From RDYJ01 sp034931405 (lineage in GTDB: Bacteria; Cyanobacteriota; Cyanobacteriia; Cyanobacteriales; Nostocaceae), in assembly GCF_034931405.1 (NCBI RefSeq), contig NZ_JAYGHA010000007.1:1-64000 (forward strand): a stretch of DNA of 64,000 nucleotides, given 5' to 3'. Below the pieces are notes generated by a model. That model ran no database searches. It was not told where the DNA came from and saw only the letters and a list, made by a program, of their open reading frames with translations. How positions within the stretch are numbered: position 1 is the first letter of the stretch; the number at the start of each line of letters is the position of its first letter. The position numbers were made by a program, and so were the translations under genes. Shown one piece after another: positions 34,333 through 43,462 of this stretch.

Positions 34333-34432
34333 GGTAAAAGGCACAAGGTAAAAGGCACAAGGCAATACGTCATTCTCTTCATCACCCTATAACTCTCTTA
34401 CCTGCCACCTGTTACCTGTCACCTGTCACCTG
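34333..34432. repeat. tandem repeats between rplI and dnaB
   Basis: GGTAAAAGGCACAA occurs twice in tandem (34333-34346 and 34347-34360). A second cluster, CACCTGT-type heptamers (about 34402-34432), directly adjoins the rplI stop. No gene in this gap. Confidence 0.8.
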
Positions 34433-34434
34433 AC

Positions 34435-34893
34435 TTAGCTGGCAACAACTTCGATATCAATTTGTGCTGTTACTTCAGAATGTAGCTTAATTTCGGCTTT
34501 GTATGTACCCAGGTGATTAATATCAGGGATAGTAATACCACGGCGATCAATTTCTTGACTGGTAGCGGCTTGAATTGCTTCTGCTACATCTTGGGTGGTG
34601 ACTGTACCAAAAATAGCTTCGTTTTCACCTACTGACTTGGCAATTTTCAAGCTACCAACTTTTTCTAGGGCTGCTTTTTGCTCTAGTGCTTGCTGTTGGA
34701 GTTCTAGTTGGCGTTGACGTTCTTGTTCACGACGACGTTCTACTTGTCTGAGAATACCAGGAGTAGCATGAGCCGCTAAACTCTGGGGAATTAGGTAATT
34801 ACGAGCATAGCCGGGTGCTACATCTACTAAGTCGCCGGATTTTCCCAGCTTGCTCACATCTTTTGTTAAAACTAACTGCACTCTTTTCGCCAT
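34435..34893 (-). CDS. rplI: 50S ribosomal protein L9
   Basis: This 152-residue protein is bL9: N-terminal RNA-binding domain (VQLVLTKDVSKLGKSGDLVD, VAPGYARNYLIPQSLA), a long connecting helix (RREQERQRQLELQQQALEQ) and the C-terminal domain (SVTTQDV-like FGTVTTQDVAEAI, GTYKAEIKLHSEV). It is a structural protein of the large subunit and sits upstream of dnaB, as in many bacteria. Complete in length. Confidence 0.97.
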   Translation of the reverse strand: MAKRVQLVLTKDVSKLGKSGDLVDVAPGYARNYLIPQSLAAHATPGILRQVERRREQERQRQLELQQQALEQKAALEKVGSLKIAKSVGENEAIFGTVTTQDVAEAIQAATSQEIDRRGITIPDINHLGTYKAEIKLHSEVTAQIDIEVVAS

Positions 34894-35410
34894 TGTTTTT
34901 CTTTTTTCCTGTAAAATCTATTAACTTGGGTGTCAGCAGGATAGCTTACAAAAGTGTAGCTTGACCTTGAGCGACTTTGAATATATCCCAAAGACTAAAT
35001 ATTATAGCTAATTATGGGGGGAATTCGCAACACTAAAGTTCTAACAATATTTGATTATTCGTAGATGGAAGCAACAGCAAAAAAGATGCAGGATGTCATT
35101 GACACGCCCTGCTCTAAAGAGACGGGGATTCTACATTCACAGACTCGCCAAGTCACAATAACTATATTTAGGATATAAATGGGTTAAAAACAGCCATAAA
35201 ATAGGTTCAAATACGGTTAACTTTCTGATTTCGATCCTTGCGTTTTTGTCAAAGTTGTCAACTTAAATCAATTTGAAAATATAAATCCCGGTTTGTGGTT
35301 CGCTGATTCTGATATTTTAGTAATCTGAAATAATTGCTCAGGTTTCAAGGCTTCCCGACGGAGGTGTTGATAACAGCTAACACAATTTGAATATTAAAAC
35401 ATCTACATTT
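34894..35410. other. intergenic region with a solo IS200/IS605-like end
   Basis: At 35099-35131, TTGACACGCCC...CTCTAAAGAGACGGGGATTCT-type sequence repeats the hairpin end of the element at 7839-7870; no transposase scrap accompanies it. The rest of the 517 bp holds the promoters of rplI (minus) and lysC (plus). GGAGG (35360-35364) is too far from the lysC ATG to serve as its ribosome site. Confidence 0.55.
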
Positions 35411-37210
35411 ATGGCGCTCCTAGTTCAGAAATACGGTGGTACATCTGTTGGTTCTGTTGAACGTATCCAAGCGGTTGCACAACGGGTTGATAAAACTGTC
35501 AAAGCAGGAAATTCCGTTGTTGTCGTTGTTTCCGCAATGGGAAAAACCACCGACGGACTCGTTAAACTAGCTAATGAAATCTCTAAAACTCCTAACCGTC
35601 GGGAAATGGATATGCTGCTTTCTACTGGGGAGCAAGTCACCATTGCTTTACTGAGTATGGCTTTGCAGGAAATTGGACAACCTGCTATTTCCATGACTGG
35701 CGCTCAAGTTGGAATTGTTACCGAAGCTGAACATACCCGCGCTCGGATTTTGCATATTGAAACAGAACGCGTGATGACGCAGATTAACTTAGGCAAAGTG
35801 GTTGTTGTGGCTGGGTTTCAAGGAATATCTAGCACCAGAGAAATGGAAATTACCACTTTGGGACGTGGTGGTTCTGACACTTCTGCGGTGGCTTTAGCAG
35901 CAGCTTTAGGTGCAAATTTCTGTGAAATTTATACAGACGTACCAGGGATTTTAACTACAGATCCGCGCCTTGTCCCGGAAGCCCAGCTAATCACAGAAAT
36001 TACCTGTGATGAAATGCTGGAATTAGCTAGTTTAGGCGCTAAGGTGTTACATCCTCGTGCGGTGGAAATTGCTAAAAATTATGGCGTTCCTTTGGTGGTA
36101 AGATCCAGTTGGACGGATCAGCCGGGAACTTGGGTGACATCGCCAAAAGTGCAAGAACGGGCGTTAGTCAATTTAGAATTGGCTCGTTCTGTGGATGCGG
36201 TAGAATTTGACATAGACCAGACTAAGATATCTTTATTGCGTGTACCAGATAAACCAGGGGTAGCAGCGCGGTTATTTGGGGAGATTTCCCGGCAAAATGT
36301 TGATGTGGATTTGATTATTCAGTCAATTCATGAAGGTAATACTAATGATATTGCTTTTACCGTAAATACACCAATATTAAAAAGGGCGGAAGCGGTAGCA
36401 TCAGCGATCGCACCAGCTTTGAGAAATCAACCTAATTCCGATGAGGCTGAAGTTTTAGTAGAAAGTGATACTGCAAAAGTCAGTATTTCTGGCGCGGGAA
36501 TGATTGGCCGTCCTGGGGTTGCAGCCAAGATGTTTGCTACATTAGCGGAGGCTGGTGTGAATATTCAAATGATTTCTACCAGTGAAGTTAAAGTCAGTTG
36601 TTTGATAGAGGCTAATGATTGCGATCGCGCGATTTCTGCCCTTTGTAACGCATTTGAAATCACTGCTTCTCCTGCTGTCCTCAGTTCACCTCCTCCCGAA
36701 TCTCCCGCAGTGCGTGGTGTCGCTTTAGACATGAATCAAGCCCGGTTGGCGATTCGCCAAGTTCCAGATCAACCAGGGATGTCCGCGAAATTGTTTGGTT
36801 TATTGGCAGAATATAATATCAGTGTAGATATGATTATTCAATCACAACGCTGTCGGGTGGTTGATGGTGTAGCGCGTCGGGATATTGCTTTTACTGTAGC
36901 GAGGATGGATGCAGAAAACGCCCAGCGGCAATTAACCCAAGTAGCGGATCAGTTAGGATGGGGTGAGGTAGTTTTGGATAGTGCGATCGCAAAAGTCAGT
37001 ATAGTTGGTTCGGGGATGGTAGGACACCCAGGTATTGCAGCGAAAATGTTTACAGCTTTAGCTCAAAATCAAATTAACATCCAAATGATTGCAACTTCAG
37101 AAATTAAAATTAGCTGTGTTGTAGGACAGGATGAAGGTGTGAAAGCTTTGCAAGTTATTCATGCAGCTTTTGGTTTAGCTGGGAGTGAAAAATTTGTAGT
37201 ACCTGCATAA
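35411..37210 (+). CDS. lysC: aspartate kinase with four ACT domains
   Basis: This 599-residue enzyme phosphorylates aspartate, the first step toward lysine, threonine and methionine. The kinase domain has VQKYGGTSVGSVERI at the start, VVSAMGKTTD, STGEQVTIALLSMAL and TLGRGGSDTSAVALAAAL. Two ACT pairs follow (about residues 265-415 and 440-595); each pair includes VSISGAGMIGRPGVAAKMF or VSIVGSGMVGHPGIAAKMF-type sequence, so the regulatory half is duplicated, as is usual for cyanobacteria. The ATG 35411 begins MALLVQKYGG; an upstream TTG would add an unlikely leader. Feedback control by lysine or threonine is expected of the family. Confidence 0.96.
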   Translation: MALLVQKYGGTSVGSVERIQAVAQRVDKTVKAGNSVVVVVSAMGKTTDGLVKLANEISKTPNRREMDMLLSTGEQVTIALLSMALQEIGQPAISMTGAQVGIVTEAEHTRARILHIETERVMTQINLGKVVVVAGFQGISSTREMEITTLGRGGSDTSAVALAAALGANFCEIYTDVPGILTTDPRLVPEAQLITEITCDEMLELASLGAKVLHPRAVEIAKNYGVPLVVRSSWTDQPGTWVTSPKVQERALVNLELARSVDAVEFDIDQTKISLLRVPDKPGVAARLFGEISRQNVDVDLIIQSIHEGNTNDIAFTVNTPILKRAEAVASAIAPALRNQPNSDEAEVLVESDTAKVSISGAGMIGRPGVAAKMFATLAEAGVNIQMISTSEVKVSCLIEANDCDRAISALCNAFEITASPAVLSSPPPESPAVRGVALDMNQARLAIRQVPDQPGMSAKLFGLLAEYNISVDMIIQSQRCRVVDGVARRDIAFTVARMDAENAQRQLTQVADQLGWGEVVLDSAIAKVSIVGSGMVGHPGIAAKMFTALAQNQINIQMIATSEIKISCVVGQDEGVKALQVIHAAFGLAGSEKFVVPA

Positions 37211-37217
37211 CAAATAG

Positions 37218-37246
37218 ATCCCCGATTTATTAAATAAATCGGGGAT
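37218..37246. terminator. 14-bp palindrome after lysC, probable terminator
   Basis: ATCCCCGATTTATT (37218-37231) pairs with AATAAATCGGGGAT (37233-37246), a perfect stem. TTGATATTTC follows. It is a member of the GATCCCCGACTT family. Confidence 0.7.
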
Positions 37247-37567
37247 TTGATATTTCTATAAAATGCCCAGATAAACACAGATAAAGATGGATCAATCATT
37301 GAATTTCAGAATTCTGTGCAGCCTTACATAAAATTAGAATAAGTCTATAGAAATATATATTTAATATGCCTTTTGATGGAAGATCGTCATCATAAAATTA
37401 TGTAGCCTAGCTAGTATACAAAACACTTACTCAAAAAACTCCGTTTCATCTTATTTCTCTGTGTCCTCTGTGTCCTCTGCGGTTCGTTTTAAAACTTTTA
37501 GTAACCTTTTTTAAATTGAATTTTCCAGACTTCTAATATTGAACAAATCAAAAATAGATTATCAATC
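37247..37567. other. intergenic region with dispersed repeats
   Basis: Contains an AGATAAACACAGATAAAGATGG unit (about 37270-37291; the inverted form is at 40419-40457) and one CTCTGTGTCCTCTGTG-type repeat ending GCGGTTCGTTTT (37456-37490). No gene. The pseudogene at 37568 follows. Confidence 0.6.
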
Positions 37568-37855
37568 ATGAATGGATTAAAAGGCAAAAACACCCTGATT
37601 ACTGGTGCAAGTTCAGGAATTGGACAAGCGATCGCTGTTAGACTGGCACAAGAAGGTTGTAATATTGCCATTAATTACCGCAAAAGTCCAGTCGGTGCAG
37701 AAGATACCAAAGAAATGGCCTTACAAAAAGCTTGTGCAGATATCGAAAATTGTGGTGTCAAGTCGCTGTTAGTGCAGGGTGATATTTCCCAGGAAGAAGA
37801 TATTATCCAGATGGTAAATACTGTAATTGAAAAATGGTGTAGTGGTAATTTGTAA
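37568..37855 (+). pseudogene. 5' part of a short-chain dehydrogenase (glucose 1-dehydrogenase-like), 3' end lost
   Basis: The first 90 codons are a normal SDR start: KNTLITGASSGIGQAIAVRL (NADP loop), AINYRKSPVGAEDTKEMA and SLLVQGDISQEEDIIQM, ending at VIEKW. The expected continuation (G-x-L-D-I-L-I-N-N-A-G, then the catalytic S-Y-K) is absent: after W90 the reading frame runs into the antisense of the superoxide dismutase gene and stops five codons later. About two thirds of the protein is missing, so it is nonfunctional. Confidence 0.9.
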
Positions 37856-38467
37856 TTGTCCTTGAGGGTTTCTCACTAACCACACCCAACCGCTACCAAA
37901 GCGATCGCCTCCTGCTTGATTAAATTGGTTTCTAAATTGCTCAAAACTGCCAAAGGTTTGGTTAATTTCTTGGGCAATTTCTCCTGTTGGTTGTCTACCA
38001 CCTTGAGGACTCATTATTTGCCAAAAAATCGTATGGTTGAGATGACCACCGCCATTGTTACGTACTGTTCTGCGAATATCTTCAGGAACACTATTTAAGT
38101 CACGCAGTAATGCTTCTACACTTCTATTTTGTAGATTCGGTTGATTTCTTAAAGCATCATTGAGGTTATTTACATAAGCTGCATGATGTCCATCATGATG
38201 CAGTTTCATTGTTTCTGCATCAATGGCTTTTTCTAATGCGTTCTCAGCATAAGGTAGTGGGGGTAATTCGGCGGGATTTGTACTCAGTGGGCGATCAAGA
38301 TAACCTACGGGGCGTGTATCAGTTACAGGTGTGGTTATTTGTACGGGTGTTGCGGTGGGAATTTCTGGTAACTCTACTACCTGTTGAGGTTGACAAGCAA
38401 ATAGGGTAAATACTAAGAAAAATCCTGTACAAAACCAAATAAATGGTTTCAAAAACAATGTTTTCAT
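37769..38467 (-). pseudogene. superoxide dismutase (Fe/Mn family, lipoprotein-type leader), 3' end lost
   Basis: From ATG 38467 the protein has a lipoprotein-type signal (MKTLFLKPFIWFCTGFF..., lipobox LFAC), a linker, then the Fe/Mn-SOD N-terminal domain (LPPLPYAENALEKAIDAETM, LHHDGHHAAYVNNLNDALR) and GGHLNHTIFWQIMSP. It follows the family through FGSGWVWLVRNPQGQLQITT to TP, then changes to antisense of the SDR gene. The last two metal ligands (normally in D-V-W-E-H-A-Y-Y) and the dimer region are gone. An upstream start at 38521 would overlap the next gene. A nonfunctional remnant, or an assembly artefact. Confidence 0.88.
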
Positions 38468-38513
38468 GATGGATTTAACTAGAGTAAAATTACTAAAATT
38501 ACTATTTCTTAAT

Positions 38514-38867
38514 TCATGCAATTGGGGCTACAAGTCTTAAAAGAATTGAGTTGATAATTGTGAGAGTAATTGAACCTAGTAAAGCACTCCAAAAGCCATA
38601 CCGTAACCTAAAACCTGGTACTATTGCAGCTGCTAAAGCAAAGATTATGGCATTCAAGATAAAAAAGAATAAGCCGATAGTGAGAATAATTACTGGTAAG
38701 GTAAAAAAGGTCAAAATTGGCAGCAAAATAGCATTCAAAATCCCAAAAACTACGGCGGTAATAGCCGCTATACCAAAATCATCTATTTCAATGCCCAAAA
38801 ATGGCAGTTTAGAAATAATCAAAAAGCTCACAGCAGTAACTAGCCATGTAAGAATAAGTCCGGTCAT
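38514..38867 (-). CDS. phage-holin-superfamily IV-like small membrane protein
   Basis: This 117-residue protein has four hydrophobic helices: LILTWLVTAVSFLIISKLPF, FGIAAITAVVFGILNAILLP, LPVIILTIGLFFFILNAIIF and LLGSITLTIINSILLRLVA. The pattern matches the PF04020-type family of four-helix proteins common in bacterial chromosomes, including many not in prophages. Its function is unknown; nothing else here suggests a phage. A longer SOD leader would overlap its end by a few bases. Confidence 0.85.
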   Translation of the reverse strand: MTGLILTWLVTAVSFLIISKLPFLGIEIDDFGIAAITAVVFGILNAILLPILTFFTLPVIILTIGLFFFILNAIIFALAAAIVPGFRLRYGFWSALLGSITLTIINSILLRLVAPIA

Positions 38868-38899
38868 AATTATTTCTCTTTTTTTTAATAGGTCAGAAT

Positions 38900-39514
38900 T
38901 TAGGAGTTATAATTGTGATAATTTGGGATATTTTGTTTAACGCGAAAATTAGACAACATTACAAAACCTTTGACTTGACAGCCTAATTCTTCTAACCAGG
39001 CGACTAATTCATGATTACTATTAGATAAAATGGTATAATCTTGATCATCTTGGACTAAAGTTAGCCCAGTTTGAGTATTTTCAATGCGCGTGCTGATATT
39101 TCTCATAAAGCGTTCCTCTAATGATTTGGCTAATTCTATGGCTTGAGATTCCGCTACTCTTAGACTTAATAAATTAGCATTTTTTTCTACTGCAATTTGT
39201 TGCAAATGGTCAATATTCCTAAATTTGCGTTTTCCAATTGTGCCTTGAGTTGGTATTAAAAGTGCAGCCAAGCCATCGCTTAATTTTTGCTGATTTAGTG
39301 CAAAATAATTCCAATCTCCATAAGCATATAAGATTAACCCTCCTTGACTATGAGGTAAAACGAGTTCTGAATGCAAACCAAGGTTAAGAACGTAGACAAA
39401 AACTGCTCCTGCTGGCTTCTTGGGAGGTATGATCAGTGGGGGAGTAAAAATCCAAATTAGCCCAATAGAAGTAACAAATGCTAATGTAAATAGTGCAATT
39501 CGGCGTAACCGCAT
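38900..39514 (-). CDS. DUF2459-like periplasmic protein
   Basis: This 204-residue protein has one N-terminal membrane segment (RIALFTLAFVTSIGLIWIF) and an outer domain. VYVLNLGLHSELVLPHSQGG and LILYAYGDWNYFALNQQ resemble DUF2459, whose members are thought to act in the periplasm with unknown function. The C-terminal part includes LVAWLEELGCQVKGFVMLSN. The family call rests on the G-x-H-S-x-L-V-L-P motif. It is followed 33 bp downstream by the holin-like gene. Confidence 0.65.
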   Translation of the reverse strand: MRLRRIALFTLAFVTSIGLIWIFTPPLIIPPKKPAGAVFVYVLNLGLHSELVLPHSQGGLILYAYGDWNYFALNQQKLSDGLAALLIPTQGTIGKRKFRNIDHLQQIAVEKNANLLSLRVAESQAIELAKSLEERFMRNISTRIENTQTGLTLVQDDQDYTILSNSNHELVAWLEELGCQVKGFVMLSNFRVKQNIPNYHNYNS

Positions 39515-39727
39515 GGCTGCACTAATTTCTCTGAATTTTGGCAGAATAATTATTTTAATGTTAACTTAATTTGGCAGGTTTTAAAACTATCTATTGGTAG
39601 ATTTAAACTATGTCTAATGGTAGAATATTTGTAAGGATTTAGGAGTTAGTCAGGTTCAGCATTGCTAAACCCGTACAGAAGTCAGAATATTTGCTGGTAA
39701 TTTAGCACTTAGAATTACTAAATGAAT

Positions 39728-40327
39728 CTAACTATGAATTCGTGGTTCTGGGTGTAAAGTTGCTAAGATTTCACTTTCTACAATTGCTAATTCATCCAGT
39801 CTTTGCATAACTTTTTCTCGGTCAAAATAGGTATCTGCTAAAACCCAATAAGTGCCAAAATGTCGCGCTTCTGATGACATTAAACCGCGATAAAATTTAG
39901 CTAATTCTGGTTCTGGACAGTTCGCTGCTAAAAGTCCTAAACGTTCGTGACTGCGTGCTTCAATTAAACCAGTAACTAATAAATTATCTAAAAATTGCTC
40001 TGGTTCTTTTTTTCTGACTTGTGCTTTTAAACTTGAACCGTAAGGAGGTGCTGATAGTGCTGCGAGGGGAATATTACGACGTTCTAGCCATTGGTTGACG
40101 AGTTCAAAATGTTCTAGTTCTTCACGAGCGATCGCTGTTAATTCTCTTACCATTTTAGTATTAGAAGGGTAACGAAACATAAAATTTAAGGCTACACCTG
40201 CGGCTTTGCGTTCACAGTGGGAATGATCAAGTAAAATAATATCTAAATTTGCGATCGCTTGTTCTATCCAAGCATCACTGGTAGGTTGTTTGAGAGCGTT
40301 AATAGTTGGTAAAGGTGAACTTAGCAC
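39728..40327 (-). CDS. miaE: tRNA-(ms2io6A37)-hydroxylase
   Basis: This 199-residue di-iron enzyme hydroxylates the isopentenyl group of ms2i6A at position 37 of tRNAs. The ferritin-like metal motifs are visible in order: DHSHCERKAAGVAL, AREELEHFELV, GLIEARSHERL and SSEARHFGTYW. Length is normal for MiaE. It depends on MiaA and MiaB products made elsewhere. The gene is isolated, with repeats in the region before it. Confidence 0.95.
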   Translation of the reverse strand: MLSSPLPTINALKQPTSDAWIEQAIANLDIILLDHSHCERKAAGVALNFMFRYPSNTKMVRELTAIAREELEHFELVNQWLERRNIPLAALSAPPYGSSLKAQVRKKEPEQFLDNLLVTGLIEARSHERLGLLAANCPEPELAKFYRGLMSSEARHFGTYWVLADTYFDREKVMQRLDELAIVESEILATLHPEPRIHS

Positions 40328-40658
40328 AATTGGTAATTGGTAATTGATAAGAAATTAGTACCTATTATACCAATTTTATCTGATGCTGTACAAAATCAGA
40401 AAATCAATTAATTTATCCGCCTTTATCTGTGTTCATCTGCGTTTATCTGCGGTCAATTATTATTGATATTTGACTCTATACAACTTCAATGTAAATTGAT
40501 ATGAGGTAATCATCCACTCTATATTGTAGATTGCAGATCAATGAGGTAAAGAATCAAAATTGAAACCTATACACAAAGCCAGTTTTACTCCTGACTCCTG
40601 AATTCTGCTGTATTTTAGATTAATTTCTTTACCAATTACCTATTACCAAATTACCAAA
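40328..40658. other. intergenic region with several dispersed repeats
   Basis: TTTATCTGTG-TTCATCTGCG-TTTATCTGCGG lies at 40419-40457. ACTCCTG units are at about 40588-40601 and ACCAAATT tandem units at about 40640-40663, next to the SDR stop codon. No gene. Confidence 0.6.
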
Positions 40659-41375
40659 TTACCAAGCTATTGGTTGACGATCTCTAAAAAAGTTACCCGT
40701 AGCACTTCCATCGGAAAGAGTCGCTAACCAAACAATAGTATCAACTCCTTCTTCTAGGGTACGGGGTGCTGCTGAACTTCCCATATCAGTTTTTACCCAC
40801 CCAGGACAAACGGAATTCACTAAAATGTTATTGGTTTGCAATTCATTTGCTAAAATGCGAGTGAGAGCATTTAACGCAGTTTTGGAAAGACGATATCCAG
40901 GATAACCACCTTCCATATCGGTTAATTGTCCCATCCCAGAAGAAACATTCACAATTCGTCCATAATTTTGAGCTTTCATTAAGGGAATTAACGCCTTAGT
41001 GACTCGAAACACACCATAAACATTTGTTTCCATTGTTTTTTGCAATGTTTCTATCTGAGTATCAAAAATGCTATTTCCTTCATCTCTTGAATCTAGCAAA
41101 ATACCTGCATTATTTATTAAAACATCGAGTTTACCAAATTCTTTTTGAATGAAATTTGCTAATTTTTGGCAACTTTGATCACTGGTAACATCTAAAGGAT
41201 GAAATGTGATATTTAATCCTTCATTTTGTAAAATTTGCGTTGCTTTTTGACCTTTTGCTTCATCTCGACTGGTGAGAATTACATGATATCCCATTTTAGC
41301 TAATTGCCGAGATGCTTCAAATCCTAAACCGCGATTTGCACCAGTAACAACAGCTAATTTTTTGGTGCTGTTCAT
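40659..41375 (-). CDS. short-chain dehydrogenase/reductase (carbonyl reductase-like)
   Basis: This 238-residue NAD(P)-dependent oxidoreductase has the classic set: AVVTGANRGLGFEASRQL, NNAG in LDVLINNAGILLDSRD, catalytic Ser in IVNVSSGMGQL, and Tyr-x-x-x-Lys as Y-R-L-S-K. PGWVKTDMGS follows. It is typical of the carbonyl-reductase-like SDR branch. Substrate unknown. The next upstream gene is another SDR, 29 bp away, and the two are probably co-transcribed. Confidence 0.92.
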   Translation of the reverse strand: MNSTKKLAVVTGANRGLGFEASRQLAKMGYHVILTSRDEAKGQKATQILQNEGLNITFHPLDVTSDQSCQKLANFIQKEFGKLDVLINNAGILLDSRDEGNSIFDTQIETLQKTMETNVYGVFRVTKALIPLMKAQNYGRIVNVSSGMGQLTDMEGGYPGYRLSKTALNALTRILANELQTNNILVNSVCPGWVKTDMGSSAAPRTLEEGVDTIVWLATLSDGSATGNFFRDRQPIAW

Positions 41376-41404
41376 GCTAATTTTCTCCTGAATAGAGAGG
41401 TTAT

Positions 41405-42178
41405 TTACAACTTTCTATTTACTAAAGTTGCACTAGCTTGATCAACTGGCATGAGGATGATTTCATTAATATTAACGTGAGCAGGTCTGGTAGCACAGAA
41501 AAATACAACATCAGCGACATCATCAGCAGTAAGGGGAGTAACACCTTGATAAACTTTTTTTGCTCGTTCTGTATCCCCATGAAAGCGGACTTCACTAAAT
41601 TCTGTTTCCACCATACCGGGGTCAACGGAAGTCACACGGATGGGAGTACCTAACAAATCTTGTTTTAAGCCTTCAGTAATGGCTTTAACTGCGGCTTTTG
41701 TGCCACAATAAACATTACCACCGGGGTAAGTTTGATGTCCAGCAATAGAACCGATATTAATAACATGACCATGACCACGCGCAACCATACCGGGGACGAC
41801 GTAGCGGGTAAGGTAGAGTAAACCTTTGATATTAGTATCAATCATTTCTTCCCAGTCTTGGAAGTCACCTTCATGCAGTTTATCTAAACCGCGACTTAAA
41901 CCAGCGTTGTTGATTAAAATGTCAATTTCTGACCATTCGATGGGTAAATTATTTATAGCAGATTCAACGGATGAGCGATCGCACACATCTAACTGGAGTA
42001 AATGAATTTCTACACCATATAATTGATTAAGTTCTCTTGCTTTTTCCTCCAACTTTTCTAAGCGTCGCGCTGCTAAAATTAGTTTGGCATTTTCACGCGC
42101 AAAGACTTTAGCACAAGCAGCACCAATTCCGCTACTTGCACCAGTGATTAATACAGTTTGAGTGTTTAAAGATATCAT
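41405..42178 (-). CDS. short-chain dehydrogenase (YdfG-like)
   Basis: This 257-residue SDR has VLITGASSGIGAACAKVFAR, NNAG in IDILINNAGLSRGLDK, catalytic Ser in HVINIGSIAGHQTYPGG, YCGTKAAVKAITE and SVDPGMVETEFSEVRF. It is most similar to YdfG-type 3-hydroxy-acid/serine dehydrogenases, which oxidise the beta-hydroxyl of small acids using NADP. The exact substrate cannot be read from sequence. First gene of the SDR pair. Confidence 0.92.
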   Translation of the reverse strand: MISLNTQTVLITGASSGIGAACAKVFARENAKLILAARRLEKLEEKARELNQLYGVEIHLLQLDVCDRSSVESAINNLPIEWSEIDILINNAGLSRGLDKLHEGDFQDWEEMIDTNIKGLLYLTRYVVPGMVARGHGHVINIGSIAGHQTYPGGNVYCGTKAAVKAITEGLKQDLLGTPIRVTSVDPGMVETEFSEVRFHGDTERAKKVYQGVTPLTADDVADVVFFCATRPAHVNINEIILMPVDQASATLVNRKL

Positions 42179-42646
42179 TTTTAATAGTATCTATCGTTAT
42201 CTATTTTTTTATATCACGTAGAGGCTAAGAATGATGGACATTTAGCATTTTTTATCTAAGTGATCAGCTATAGCAATCGTTCATACCCAGATCGAAGTTA
42301 TTAGCTTTGCAAAAACGATATGGGTTATTGGATATTTAGTATATTCTCCTATTTTTAACAATGATCAATAGTTATTGACTTTATGTACTCAAAAAAGATA
42401 AGATTTAATTTAGTAGATACTGTTGAAACTAAAAAGTAGTGTCGGATTTTCTTGTTCTGATCTCTCTATTTTTTGATATTTTTCTTCTGGACTCATACTT
42501 AAACACTACTATATTTTTTCTCTCATGGCAGTATCCCTGACTTAGTTGCCTCAATATGTATAAAATAAAATTACTGATACGGATGTTCTTTTATGATGTT
42601 TAATGTGAAGATAGTTAAGATACTTAGCTGTATAAAATTAACATTG
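42179..42646. other. intergenic region with a 30-bp repeat copy
   Basis: 42264-42293 is an exact inverted copy of 15016-15045. TTATGTACTCAAAAA (about 42382-42396) recurs at 56670-56684. The upstream parts of the PEP-CTERM-like gene's leader lie at the right edge. No credible gene. Confidence 0.65.
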
Positions 42647-43273
42647 ATGAAAAACATTCTTCCTTTGATCATAGGTACTGCTGCTATTCTAGCTAGTGCT
42701 ACTCCTTCTAAAGCACTAACCTTCAATGTAAATCAATCATGGACTGGCAGTTTCGCTGGTAATGGTAACGTAGCAACACTAACAGGTACGGTAGATATTC
42801 CCGTAGGTAATTACACTAGAAATAATGGAAATCAATCATCTCCTTTTACAGGTGTAAATTTAACCTTGAATATCAATGGTGTTTCAGATGCATTAAATGC
42901 TTCAAGCCTTAACATTGTTAATACACTGGCATCATACTTCATAAATGTAAGTTCGGCAGATATAAAGATAAGTACCTCAGGTGCATCTGGCGCAGGGTCA
43001 AATTACTTGTTATTTACAAGCACTAGTACATCAAGTCGTGTCTTGTTTGGCTCCGATGCTAATCCTGCGTTCGTGTTTGGTAGTCTCAGTTCAGGTACTC
43101 TAGCAGTTACAGACAGCTCATTTCCTCTGACATTAGGTACAGTAGCACCAACCCCAACCCCAGTTCCATGGGAAGGAGCAAATCAATCAATTATATTTTT
43201 TGGGGCGTCACTTTTTATCGGATATAAAATTCTCATGAGAAAAATAGCTTATAAATCAATCATAAGCAATTAA
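42647..43273 (+). CDS. secreted protein with PEP-CTERM-like sorting tail
   Basis: This 208-residue protein starts best at ATG 42647 (MKNILPLIIGTAAILA), giving a signal peptide cleaved near SKALTF; an earlier ATG at 42593 adds an unlike leader. The mature domain is rich in Ser, Thr, Asn and Gly, as in extracellular beta-rich proteins. The C-terminus reads PTPTPVPWEG, then a hydrophobic segment (IIFFGASLFIGYKIL) and basic RKIAYK, the PEP-CTERM layout in the cyanobacterial P-x-P-(F/W)-E variant. It would be handled by an exosortase. Function beyond that is unknown. Confidence 0.7.
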   Translation: MKNILPLIIGTAAILASATPSKALTFNVNQSWTGSFAGNGNVATLTGTVDIPVGNYTRNNGNQSSPFTGVNLTLNINGVSDALNASSLNIVNTLASYFINVSSADIKISTSGASGAGSNYLLFTSTSTSSRVLFGSDANPAFVFGSLSSGTLAVTDSSFPLTLGTVAPTPTPVPWEGANQSIIFFGASLFIGYKILMRKIAYKSIISN

Positions 43274-43304
43274 GTCACACTCGTAAATTGGCAATATTAT
43301 TGCT

Positions 43305-43350
43305 AAAAAAACTACCTTATTGCTGTTATTTGGAGTAGGGTAGTTTTTTA
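43305..43350. terminator. strong hairpin terminator between convergent genes
   Basis: AAAAAACTACCT (43306-43317) pairs with AGGTAGTTTTTT-type sequence (43338-43349). The A/T tracts on both sides make it bidirectional, serving the PEP-CTERM-like gene and the suf operon. Confidence 0.88.
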
Positions 43351-43462
43351 TCTAAAATGGGATATCGTCATCATTTGTAACCAGCTATTCTCAGGCTTCA
43401 AAGGTTTCCCCGCTAACGTTATATAGAACCGTTCCTTGTTCAGCCGGAATTGATTTCAGAAT

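Noticed and set aside
38514..38867. Prophage remnant suggested by a holin-like protein
   Set aside because: The PF04020-type family is common in ordinary chromosomes; no phage genes are near.
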